Of a stretch of DNA of 41,302 nucleotides, positions 25,107 through 32,620 are shown piece after piece; positions within the stretch are counted from its first letter, which is position 1; the number at the start of each line of letters is the position of its first letter. Source of the stretch: Acidobacteriota bacterium (lineage in GTDB: Bacteria > Acidobacteriota > Vicinamibacteria > Marinacidobacterales > Marinacidobacteraceae); assembly GCA_022822745.1 (NCBI GenBank), contig JAJEAO010000048.1, positions 1 to 41,302 on the forward strand. Direction: 5' to 3'. The notes under the pieces are model-generated. The model was not told where the DNA came from, did not search any database, and saw only the letters and a program-made list of their open reading frames with translations. A program made the position numbers and the translations under genes.

Positions 25107-26503
25107 GCCGTTTCGCGGGAGAGGTAGTCGAGGAGATCGATCGGGGTCAGGAGGCCGGTGGCCCGACCGCTCTCGGTGACGACCGAGATCCGGCCCCGGG
25201 CGAACAGCAGGGCCAGCTCCTCGAGCGGACTCGAAGCCTCCAGCGTGGCGATCGCATCGGTCTGGACGTAGGGCCGGATCGCATCGTCGCCGCGGCCGGG
25301 GCCCCCCGCGAGCATCCCCTCGAGCAGGGAGGCCTCGGTCACGACGCCGGTGAAGCCGTCCCCGTTGCGGACCGGGAGCTGCGAGACATCGTGCCGCCGC
25401 ATGAGCGCCACTGCGTCCCGCACGCCGGCGGTCTCCGGCAGGCTGAGGATCTCCCGGCCTCCCTTGGCGGCGAGCACATCCCCGACCCGCGAGGCGGCGA
25501 AGCCGGTGTCGAGGAATCCGTTCTGCCGCATCCAGTCGTCGCTGAAGATCTTCGACAGGTAGCGGTTGCCCGAGTCGGGCGCGAGCACCACGACGAGCGC
25601 GCCTTCGGGGACCCGCCGGGCGACCTCGAGGCCGGCCACGACCGCGGTGCCCGCCGAGCCGCCGACGAAGAGCCCCTCCTCGCGGGCGAGGCGGCGGGTC
25701 ATCAGGAAGGACTCCCGGTCTCCGACCTGGAGCACGTCGTCCACGACGCCGAAGTCGATCGTGGACGGCAGGAAGTCCTCTCCGATCCCCTCGATCTTGT
25801 AGCTCCGCGCCTCGCCCAGCTTTCCGGTGCGGAAGTACTCGTGGTAGAGCGACCCGACCGGGTCGGCCCCCACGACCCGCACCGCCGGGTTCTGCTCCTT
25901 CAGGTAGCGGCCGGTCCCCGTGACCGTGCCCCCGGTGCCGAGCCCGCAGACCAGCGTGTGGAGCTCCGGTCCGACCTGTTCCCACAGCTCCGGCCCGGTG
26001 GTCCGGTAGTGGGTCTCGGGGTTCACCGGGTTGTGGTACTGGTTCGCGTAGAACCCGCCGGTCTCCTCGACGATCCGGCGAGCCACGCTGTAGTAGCTGC
26101 GGGGATCCTCGGGCTCGACGGCCGTCGGCGTCACGACGACCTCCGCCCCCAGGGCGCGCAGCGCCCGGATCTTCTCGTCGCTCATCTTGTCGGGCATGAC
26201 GAAGATGGAGCGGTAACCGCGGACCGCGGCGACGAGCGCGAGTCCCATCCCGGTGTTCCCGGAGGTGGCCTCGATGATCGTGCCGCCGGGCTGGAGCTCT
26301 CCGGCGCGCTCCGCTTCCTCGATGATGGCGATCGCGATGCGATCCTTGACCGAGCCTCCCGGGTTGAACGACTCCAGCTTGATCGCCACCCGGCCGGGGC
26401 GATCCCGGCCGATTCGGCGCAGTCCGACGAGCGGCGTCCCGCCAACCGTGTCGAGGATCGTCTCGGCGATCCGCGCTTCGAAGCCCTCCGCTGCAGTGCT
26501 CAC
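25103..26503 (-). CDS. cystathionine beta-synthase (PLP fold plus CBS pair)
   Basis: 466-residue PLP enzyme that condenses serine (or O-acetylserine) with homocysteine to cystathionine, or makes H2S from cysteine. The fold-type II catalytic part (about 8-325) has the PLP lysine in NPGGSVKDR (K53), TSGNTGMGL, and the phosphate-binding loop GLGTGGTVTGTG. EGIGEDFLP supports the CBS/cysteine synthase group. Two CBS (Bateman) domains follow (about 340-466: VRDAVALMRRHDVSQLPV and SPLEELALLFARGRISVV), giving the full bacterial or eukaryotic CBS layout without the haem-binding N-terminus. GTG 26503 overlaps the upstream deacylase stop by 4 bases, and its own stop overlaps the channel gene start by 4. 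The operon position next to a metal efflux system hints at a thiol or sulfide link to metal stress. Confidence 0.92.
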   Translation of the reverse strand: MSTAAEGFEARIAETILDTVGGTPLVGLRRIGRDRPGRVAIKLESFNPGGSVKDRIAIAIIEEAERAGELQPGGTIIEATSGNTGMGLALVAAVRGYRSIFVMPDKMSDEKIRALRALGAEVVVTPTAVEPEDPRSYYSVARRIVEETGGFYANQYHNPVNPETHYRTTGPELWEQVGPELHTLVCGLGTGGTVTGTGRYLKEQNPAVRVVGADPVGSLYHEYFRTGKLGEARSYKIEGIGEDFLPSTIDFGVVDDVLQVGDRESFLMTRRLAREEGLFVGGSAGTAVVAGLEVARRVPEGALVVVLAPDSGNRYLSKIFSDDWMRQNGFLDTGFAASRVGDVLAAKGGREILSLPETAGVRDAVALMRRHDVSQLPVRNGDGFTGVVTEASLLEGMLAGGPGRGDDAIRPYVQTDAIATLEASSPLEELALLFARGRISVVTESGRATGLLTPIDLLDYLSRETA

Positions 26504-28158
26504 CTCGTCTCTCCTCCCATCCAGTGGGGAACGAGCACCCGCCCGGCGAGCGCTCCGGTGGCCTCGCCGTTCTCGAGGGCGAAGACGCCGTTCACCAGGA
26601 CGTGCTCGATGCCGACGGCGAGCGCGTGAGGATCCTCGTAGCTGTTCCCGTCGCCGAACCGGTCCGCGTCCACGACCAGGAGATCCGCGATCCGGCCGGC
26701 GGCGACGAGTCCGCGATCGGGCATCCGGAACACGGTGGCCGGAAGGCTGGTCATCCCGCGCACCGCCTCCGCCAGCGTCAGCACGCCGCGCTCGCGCACG
26801 TAGCGCGAGATGCGGCGGGGGAAGGCGCCGTAGAACCGCGGATGGGGCCGCCCCTGCCCCGCCGGGACGAGCCCGCCGTCGGAGGAGCCCATCGTCCACT
26901 CGCGGGTCATGATGTGCGCGATGTCGTCCTCGGACATGTTGAACGAGACCAGCCCGGCCCCCCCGGCCTCGAGAAGGCGGAGCGCCGCGTCAATCGGGGC
27001 CACCTCCCACTCCCGGGCGATGTCGTCCAGATACCGACCCTCGAGCGAGGGATCGGCCCGGTGTCGCGAGAGCAGGAGCGTGTCGGCGCCGCCGCGCCGT
27101 TCGAGGGCGACCAGCATGTCGGCGCGCAGCCTCGCCCGTTCCGTCGGGTTCGCGAGCCGATCCGCGAGCGGCGACGGCATCCCCGGCATCGTCTCCCCGG
27201 CGAGCGCCCACCGCGGCACCAGCGCCCCGGTGATGCTGGTCCCCGAGGCCTCGTAGGGGTACTGGTCGGCGAACACCTCGATTCCCCGGGCGCGCGCCCG
27301 GTCGATCGTCGCGGTGGCCTCGCGGCTGAGGCCCCACACCGTCGGGCCGAGCGCCTTGAAGTGGGTCACGACGCCGCGGATCCGCTGGACCTCGGCGACC
27401 TCGATGACCTCCTCGACGGAGGCGACGAGGCCGATGTTGTAGTCGCTCTCGTCGCGGATGTGGCTCACGAACGCGCCCCAGGGGGCGATCTCCGCGGCGA
27501 GCCGCACGACCTCGTCGTTCTCGGCATAGCTGCCCGGGGCGTAGTAGAGGCCCCCGGTCATGCCGAACGCTCCCGCCGCCATCCCTTCCCGGACGAGCGC
27601 GGCCATGCGCTCGAACTCCTCGGCGGTGGGAGGACGATCCTCCATCCCCAGCACCTCGCGCCGGACCGAGCCGTGGCCGATCATGAGCGCCACGTTGACG
27701 CCGATCCCGCCGGCGTCGAGCCGCGCCCGCTGGGCGGCGAGGTCCACCACGCCGCCGCCGTCGGGGTTCACGAACACCGTCGTCACGCCCTGATGGATCA
27801 GGGGCGCGGCCGCCCGCAGATCCGGGTTCTCGAGTCCCGGCGCCGCGTGGGAGTGGGGATCGATGAAGCCCGGCATCACCGTGAGTCCGGTCACATCCAG
27901 TTCCCGGGCGTTCGCGGGGGCGGCCCCGGGCGGGATGACGCCGACCCGCGCGATGCGATCCCCGACCACGAGGACATCGGCCGAGTACCACGGGTTCCCG
28001 GTCCCGTCGAGAACCTGTCCGCCCCGGAGGACGACCGCGTCGGCCGCCGGCTCCGGTTCCGCGACGCACCCGGACGCGAACAACAGCGCCACGAACGCGC
28101 CCGCAGCCCGCGCCGGCGTCCGCCGGAACCCGGCGTGGGGACGGATCGCAAGCGCCAT
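26500..28158 (-). CDS. N-acyl-D-amino-acid deacylase family lipoprotein
   Basis: 552-residue amidohydrolase of the D-aminoacylase group, predicted to be lipid-anchored outside the inner membrane (signal ending LLFASGC, C31). The composite beta-sandwich start VLRGGQVLDGTGNPW is typical. Metal site: DPHSHA (H102, H104). The position of the bridging cysteine of D-aminoacylases (usually in GNCG) is here Asp133 in VNPDGGG, as in a subset of the family. GAFGMTGGLYYAPG, FVSHIRDES and THFKALG are further family blocks, and SSDGGLV carries the late aspartate. It would release acyl groups from D-amino acids or dipeptides; substrate not known. First gene of the long minus-strand operon; ATG 28158 follows a TATGCT box by 9 bases. 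Confidence 0.88.
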   Translation of the reverse strand: MALAIRPHAGFRRTPARAAGAFVALLFASGCVAEPEPAADAVVLRGGQVLDGTGNPWYSADVLVVGDRIARVGVIPPGAAPANARELDVTGLTVMPGFIDPHSHAAPGLENPDLRAAAPLIHQGVTTVFVNPDGGGVVDLAAQRARLDAGGIGVNVALMIGHGSVRREVLGMEDRPPTAEEFERMAALVREGMAAGAFGMTGGLYYAPGSYAENDEVVRLAAEIAPWGAFVSHIRDESDYNIGLVASVEEVIEVAEVQRIRGVVTHFKALGPTVWGLSREATATIDRARARGIEVFADQYPYEASGTSITGALVPRWALAGETMPGMPSPLADRLANPTERARLRADMLVALERRGGADTLLLSRHRADPSLEGRYLDDIAREWEVAPIDAALRLLEAGGAGLVSFNMSEDDIAHIMTREWTMGSSDGGLVPAGQGRPHPRFYGAFPRRISRYVRERGVLTLAEAVRGMTSLPATVFRMPDRGLVAAGRIADLLVVDADRFGDGNSYEDPHALAVGIEHVLVNGVFALENGEATGALAGRVLVPHWMGGETR

Positions 28159-28167
28159 GCGCGGCCA

Positions 28168-28173
28168 AGCATA
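28168..28173 (-). promoter_or_regulatory. -10 element TATGCT for the deacylase-cbs-cus operon
   Basis: TATGCT on the minus strand, 9 bases before ATG 28158, predicts a leader of only about 2-4 bases. It is divergent from TATACT at 28214. Confidence 0.45.
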
Positions 28174-28213
28174 TCGGCGGACATATCAGAGGGGCGGGGC
28201 TCGGGGTCGGCCC

Positions 28214-28219
28214 TATACT
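28214..28219 (+). promoter_or_regulatory. -10 element TATACT for leader ORF and pyruvate kinase
   Basis: The same CCCTATACT string as upstream of the hydro-lyase at 6552-6560. It ends 8 bases before GTG 28228, predicting a leaderless message that begins with the leader ORF. Confidence 0.55.
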
Positions 28220-28227
28220 GCGCTTCG

Positions 28228-28344
28228 GTGTCAGCGGAAACGGTGGGCGGGGAACGGTCCGCGGCAGGGACGATCGTCCCGGGGTGGAGGGCCGGCGGCG
28301 GGCCCGTCCCGGTCTGCGCGGCTCGCCGGAGAGCGCCGTGGTGA
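28228..28344 (+). CDS. predicted 38-residue leader ORF coupled to pyruvate kinase
   Basis: GTG 28228 lies 8 bases after TATACT, at the position where other genes in this window begin. The frame runs 38 codons to TGA 28342-28344, which overlaps the GTG start of pyruvate kinase by 4 bases (GTGA). The peptide begins VSAETVGGERSA and ends ARRRAPW; it has no recognisable domain or signal. It could be a regulatory leader, a device to load ribosomes onto pyk, or simply an untranslated 113-base leader that happens to be open. No homologue is known to me. Confidence 0.4.
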   Translation: MSAETVGGERSAAGTIVPGWRAGGGPVPVCAARRRAPW

Positions 28345-29765
28345 ACCGGGTGAACCGCCGCGCCAAGATCATCGCCACGCTGGGCCCGGCCACCGCGGGC
28401 GCCGCGCCGGTCGAGGCGCTCCTCGACGCCGGAATGGACGCCGCGCGACTGAACTGCGCTCACGAGAGGCGGTCGTCGTTCGGCGCCCGGGTTCGCCTGG
28501 TGCGTCGGCTCGCCCGAAAGCACGGCCGCGCCGTCGCGATCCTCGCCGATCTCGCCGGCCCGAAGATGCGCACCGGCGTCGTCTTCGGAGGAGGCGTCGA
28601 GCTGGTGCCCGGGAAGACGCTCATCGTGACCTCGGAGGAATGCGAGGGCACCGCCGAGGTCGTCTCCACGACCTACCCGCAGCTCGCGCACGATGTCCGC
28701 CCCGGGGACTCCATCCTGATCGACGACGGACTCCTCTCCCTTCGGGTGGTGCGCGTCCTCGGCGACGACGTGGAGACCGAGGTCGCGGTGGGCGGCGTCC
28801 TGAAGTCGCGCAAGGGGCTGAACCTCCCCGGAGTGCCTCTCTCCGGTCCCTCGTTCACCGAAAAGGACCGGGCGGATCTCGAGATCGCGGTGAACGCCGG
28901 CGTGGACTACGTGGCGGTCTCGTTCGTCCGGCGCCAGCGGGATCTGGAAGAGGTCCGGGAAGCCCTCGTGGAGCTGGAGCGCCCCGATCTGCCGTTGATC
29001 GCCAAGCTGGAGCGCCCCGAGGCGCTCGAGGATCTGACCGGCATCCTGAACACGGCGGACGGCGTGATGGTGGCGCGCGGGGATCTCGGCGTCGAGACCT
29101 CCGCGGAAAGGGTGCCGGTGATCCAGAAGCGCGTCATCCGGGAGGCGAACCGCCGCGGACGGATCGCCATCACGGCGACCCAGATGCTCGAGTCCATGAT
29201 TTCCCACCGACTCCCGACCCGGGCGGAAGCGTCCGATGTGGCGAACGCGATCCTCGACGGGAGCGACGCGGTGATGCTCTCCGGCGAGACCGCGGTGGGG
29301 AGCCATCCCATCGAAGCGGTGAAGACGATGGCCCGGATCATCGCCTTCACCGAGCGGAACGCCGAGTTCCCCGACCACGCTCCGGTGGAGACGCTGCTCG
29401 ACACGAGCCGGGTCGAGCACGCGGTGGCGGCCGCCGCCCGGCAGGCCGCGGTCACGGTCCAGGCCTCCCACCTCGTCGCGTTCACCGATTCGGGCGCCAC
29501 CGTGCGGCAGGTGAGCCGGCTCCGCCCTCCGTGCGGGATCTTCGGGTTCACGCCGACCCCGGCGGTGTACCAGCGGCTGGCGCTCCGCTGGGGAGTGCGC
29601 CCGATGCGGGGGCGGCGGTTCCGCACCACGGACCGGATGCTGAGCGGCGCGCTGGAGACCCTGAAGGCCGAGGGGCTCGTGCGCGACGGAGAGAAAGTCG
29701 TCATGGTCTGCGGCACGGTGCAGCTCAGCGGCGCCACGAACATGATGAAGGTCGAGGTCGCGTGA
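28341..29765 (+). CDS. pyk: pyruvate kinase
   Basis: Converts phosphoenolpyruvate and ADP to pyruvate and ATP. 474 residues from GTG 28341; GTG 28338 just before it is equally possible, and starts further upstream would add residues not usual in the family. Blocks seen: RRAKIIATLGPAT at the N-terminus, GMDAARLNCAHE, DLAGPKMRTG, PLIAKLERPEAL with the catalytic lysine, MVARGDLGVE, the metal and substrate block ITATQMLESM, and PTRAEASDVANAILDGSDAV. The C-terminal domain ends with GATNMMKVEVA. NCAHE and DLAGPK mark a divergent branch. At the position that is Glu in potassium-dependent enzymes (rabbit Glu117) it has Lys, which in this family goes with potassium independence. The gene is probably cotranscribed with the leader ORF. 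Confidence 0.9.
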   Translation: MNRVNRRAKIIATLGPATAGAAPVEALLDAGMDAARLNCAHERRSSFGARVRLVRRLARKHGRAVAILADLAGPKMRTGVVFGGGVELVPGKTLIVTSEECEGTAEVVSTTYPQLAHDVRPGDSILIDDGLLSLRVVRVLGDDVETEVAVGGVLKSRKGLNLPGVPLSGPSFTEKDRADLEIAVNAGVDYVAVSFVRRQRDLEEVREALVELERPDLPLIAKLERPEALEDLTGILNTADGVMVARGDLGVETSAERVPVIQKRVIREANRRGRIAITATQMLESMISHRLPTRAEASDVANAILDGSDAVMLSGETAVGSHPIEAVKTMARIIAFTERNAEFPDHAPVETLLDTSRVEHAVAAAARQAAVTVQASHLVAFTDSGATVRQVSRLRPPCGIFGFTPTPAVYQRLALRWGVRPMRGRRFRTTDRMLSGALETLKAEGLVRDGEKVVMVCGTVQLSGATNMMKVEVA

Positions 29766-29980
29766 CCACGGCGGGATCGTTCCGGAAGACTCCCCCCCAG
29801 CGGCCAGTTCCAGACCAGGAGCAGGTGCGCGCCGGACGCGCATCTCACCTCGACACACCGCACATGGACTCGATCGCGGCCAGACTGCCATTCTCCTCTC
29901 CGCCTGCCCACGGCCGGCGTGCTCCGGCCCCCGATCCCGCCGATTACATCCGCCTTGACCTCCCCCATGACTCCCAACCG
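29766..29980. other. gene-free stretch before the methyltransferase
   Basis: About 215 bases with lower GC than the surroundings towards its right end. An in-frame ATG at 29864 could extend the methyltransferase by 39 residues, but this added part has no family match. A TTGACC at 29955-29960 resembles a -35 box without a good -10 partner. Confidence 0.4.
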
Positions 29981-30796
29981 ATGACGTTGGAAAAATCACT
30001 GCTGATCTGTGGAGACGCGGCGAAGGGCCTTGACCTTGTGCCGGACGGCTCAGTCCAGACGGTCCTTACTTCTCCCCCGTACTGGTCGCTGCGCGACTAC
30101 GGGACTGCCGATCAGATCGGATGCTCTGATGCCCTTCAAGACTACGTGTCGGCATTGGTCGATACCTTCCGGCAAGTGCGCAGGACGCTGACGTCCGATG
30201 GAACGCTCTGGCTCAACATGGGCGATTCCTACACCTCGGGCAACCGGCGCTATCGCGCACCCGATCGGAAGAACCCCGCACGCGAGATGTCGGTCCGTCC
30301 ACGAACACCTGGAGGTCTGAAGCCGAAAGACCTGATCGGCGTACCCTGGCTCGTGGCGCACGCGCTCCAGGCCGATGGCTGGTGGCTTCGTTCTGAAGTG
30401 ATCTGGTACAAGCCGAACGCGCATCCGGAGTCCGTCAGAGATCGACCGACAAAGGCCCACGAAACGATCTTTCTCTTCTCCAGACAGCAGCGCTATCACT
30501 ACAGCATCAGTGCCTTGTCTGGGCCCAACGGGCGCCGATTGCGGACGGTCTGGGCGATCAACACCGAGCCGCAACCCAACCGCCAGAATGGTCGTGTGAA
30601 TCACCCCGCCGTGATGCCGTCCGCCTTGGCTGATCGCTGCCTGCTTCTCACCGCAAGGCGGGGCGGCGTTGTTCTGGACCCGTATGCGGGATCCGGCACG
30701 ACGCTCCGGGCGGCCCGGAATGCAGGCTGCAAGTGGGTAGGGATCGAGATCAAGCCAGAGTATGCGGATCTCATCGAAGCGAGGATGAGGCGATGA
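29981..30796 (+). CDS. site-specific DNA methyltransferase, N4-cytosine/N6-adenine type
   Basis: 271-residue DNA amino-methyltransferase (PF01555) with the beta-class motif order. The catalytic motif IV TSPPYWSLRDYG (30-41) comes first; SPPY is most typical of N4-cytosine enzymes. The S-adenosylmethionine-binding motif I, LDPYAGSGTTLRAA (about 232-245), comes near the C-terminus. GTLWLNMGDSY, SEVIWYKPN and RPTKAHETIFLFS are standard family blocks; the stretch between the last and motif I is shorter than in many relatives, so the target-recognition part is small. No restriction enzyme or modification partner is nearby, so it looks like an orphan or solitary enzyme. Its GC content and third-position bias are visibly lower than its neighbours, suggesting recent transfer. 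Recognition sequence unknown. Confidence 0.88.
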   Translation: MTLEKSLLICGDAAKGLDLVPDGSVQTVLTSPPYWSLRDYGTADQIGCSDALQDYVSALVDTFRQVRRTLTSDGTLWLNMGDSYTSGNRRYRAPDRKNPAREMSVRPRTPGGLKPKDLIGVPWLVAHALQADGWWLRSEVIWYKPNAHPESVRDRPTKAHETIFLFSRQQRYHYSISALSGPNGRRLRTVWAINTEPQPNRQNGRVNHPAVMPSALADRCLLLTARRGGVVLDPYAGSGTTLRAARNAGCKWVGIEIKPEYADLIEARMRR

Positions 30797-30966
30797 CAAC
30801 GGCCGAACCGAAGGCGCGGCCAGACCGCTTGAGATACCGGCGGGACATCTTCCAGTCTCGGACTCATTCCCGATTTCGGCGTTCCGACGAGACGGTCCGG
30901 AATGGCGATCCGGTCGGGTGCGCGAGCGACGGCGACAGCGCTCCCGCGCGCGAGGCCGACGAGTAG
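30793..30966 (+). CDS. small uncharacterised ORF coupled to the methyltransferase
   Basis: 57 codons from ATG 30793, which overlaps the methyltransferase TGA by 4 bases (ATGA), the junction type common in this window. The peptide is hydrophilic and Arg/Asp-rich (RYRRDIFQSRTHSRFRRSD) and has no family match I know. It may be a real small partner, the remnant of a lost restriction gene, or chance. Confidence 0.3.
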   Translation: MTTAEPKARPDRLRYRRDIFQSRTHSRFRRSDETVRNGDPVGCASDGDSAPAREADE

Positions 30967-31039
30967 GCTCAAGGGGGCTCGCTCGGCGCGGATCGCCGAG
31001 TCCGGCGTATGAGGGTAGCCGTCCGCGCCGTCCGCCCGA

Positions 31040-31045
31040 TACGCT
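31040..31045 (+). promoter_or_regulatory. -10 element TACGCT, leaderless start of the M81 gene
   Basis: TACGCT (TANNNT) ends 6 bases before ATG 31052. Weaker than TATACT, supported by the repeated spacing in the window. Confidence 0.35.
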
Positions 31046-31051
31046 TCAGCG

Positions 31052-32620
31052 ATGCGCATGACGATCGAATTTCTCCAGCGGCTCGCTCCCTTCGCGGCCC
31101 TCGCCGCAGTCGTACTGACGCTCGGCGGCTGTGGCGGTGAACCCGCTGCTCCCCTCCGCATCGCGGTCGCGGCATACCAGCACGAGACCTGCACCTTCTG
31201 CCCCGGCGGCGACACCGAGGTCGAGGACTGGCTCCGCGTCAGCGACCCGATTTCGGGCGAGGAGCTCCTGTCCTCCGGCGGCTATGTACGCGGGTTCACG
31301 ACCCGGGCGCGCGAGTTCGGCGACGTGGAGCTCGTGCCTCTCTCCTCGCCCGTCGGGGTCTTCGGCGGCTCCTCCCGGAGCTGGAACACGCGCGAGACGT
31401 TCGAGCACTTCCTCGACGCCATGGTGGCCGAGCTGGAAGCCGGGCCGCCGGTGGACGCCGTGTACCTCGCGCTCCACGGCGCCATGGCGGTGCGGGAAGT
31501 CCCCCGTCCCGAAGCGGAGATCGCGCGGCGATTTCGCGAGGTCGTCGGACCCGACGTGCCCATCGCGGGAACCTTCGACCTGCATGGCAACGAGGACGCC
31601 GAGTTCCTCGAGCACGCGGACTTCGCCTTCGTGACGAAGCGGTACCCCCACTACGACGCGTTCATCCAGGGCGAGCGGGCGGCGCGGGCGCTCCGCCTCG
31701 CGGCGCGCGGGGAATACCGCTCCACCACCGCGACCCGGAAGCCGGGCGTCATCACCGCGACGGTGCTGCAGTGGACCGGGCAGTCTCCCTCGATGGACAT
31801 CATGGAGCGGGCCCGGCGGTGGGAGGCGCGGGAGGACGACGCCTGGGTGAGCGTCTTCTACGGGTATCCGTGGTCCGATGTGCCCGATGTGGGCGCAACG
31901 GTCCATGTCATGACGAACGACGACCAGGAGCTCGCCGACCGCATCGCGGACGACATGGACGACTTCATCTGGCGGGTTCGCGAACGGTTCGCGGTCGGCG
32001 GCTACCCGAGGCCCGAGGAGGCGGCGCAGATCGTCGCGGACGCGGTCGAGCGCGGCGAAGTCCCGGTCGCGGTCGGCGATCACAGCGACCGTCCGGGCGA
32101 CGCGACCCACATCCTGAACGCGTTCGAGGCGGCGGGCGTCGGGAAAGCGCTCTACGGAGCGATCACCTCGCCGGCCACGCTGGAGGCGCTCGCGGCCGCC
32201 GACGCCGGACGGGGCGATCCCTTCGACATGGAGATCGGAGGCTTCACGCCGTCCGGAGGATCGCCCCGGCGGATCACCGGAACGCTGGAGTACTTCGGGG
32301 CAGGGTTCGGCTACGACGCCGTCGCGGCGGTGTCCTTCGGCGACGGGAACCTGGTGTTCATCACGCCCGCCTACACCCAGGTGCTCTACCCGGAGAGATT
32401 CCGCCTCGGCTCCATCGAGCCCGACGACTACGAGGTCTTCGTCGTCAAGTCGCGGGTCCATTTCCGGCGCGGATTCGACGAGACCGGCTACGCCCCGACC
32501 ATCGTGGTCGTGGAAGCGCCCGAACCGTTCGTCGGCACCACGTTCCTCGATGCGCTGCCCTACGAGAACGTGGATCTGAGCGAGCTGTACCCCTTCGGGA
32601 CGCCCGCGCATCGGCGATGA
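31052..32620 (+). CDS. M81 family metallopeptidase (MlrC-like), lipoprotein
   Basis: 522 residues. The family is named for MlrC of microcystin-degrading sphingomonads, a zinc peptidase acting on linear peptides; most members have unknown substrates. Metal-site blocks seen: AYQHETCTF (family HETNTF, 41-49), LALHGAM (139-145) and GTFDLHGN (173-180); GDHSDRPGDATHIL corresponds to the family's D-N/S-PGGG region. The N-terminus is a lipoprotein signal (AALAAVVLTLGGC, C27), so this member is exported and lipid-anchored, while MlrC-type relatives are usually intracellular. ATG 31052 follows TACGCT by 6 bases; ATG 31058 is an in-frame alternative. The stop overlaps the next gene's start by 4 bases (ATGA). 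Confidence 0.88.
   Translation: MRMTIEFLQRLAPFAALAAVVLTLGGCGGEPAAPLRIAVAAYQHETCTFCPGGDTEVEDWLRVSDPISGEELLSSGGYVRGFTTRAREFGDVELVPLSSPVGVFGGSSRSWNTRETFEHFLDAMVAELEAGPPVDAVYLALHGAMAVREVPRPEAEIARRFREVVGPDVPIAGTFDLHGNEDAEFLEHADFAFVTKRYPHYDAFIQGERAARALRLAARGEYRSTTATRKPGVITATVLQWTGQSPSMDIMERARRWEAREDDAWVSVFYGYPWSDVPDVGATVHVMTNDDQELADRIADDMDDFIWRVRERFAVGGYPRPEEAAQIVADAVERGEVPVAVGDHSDRPGDATHILNAFEAAGVGKALYGAITSPATLEALAAADAGRGDPFDMEIGGFTPSGGSPRRITGTLEYFGAGFGYDAVAAVSFGDGNLVFITPAYTQVLYPERFRLGSIEPDDYEVFVVKSRVHFRRGFDETGYAPTIVVVEAPEPFVGTTFLDALPYENVDLSELYPFGTPAHRR

Noticed and set aside
28338..29765. Unusual NCAHE and DLAGPK motifs in pyruvate kinase as signs of lost activity
   Set aside because: These variants belong to a known divergent pyruvate kinase branch; catalytic lysine and metal-binding blocks are intact, and Lys at the Glu117 position is typical of potassium-independent enzymes.
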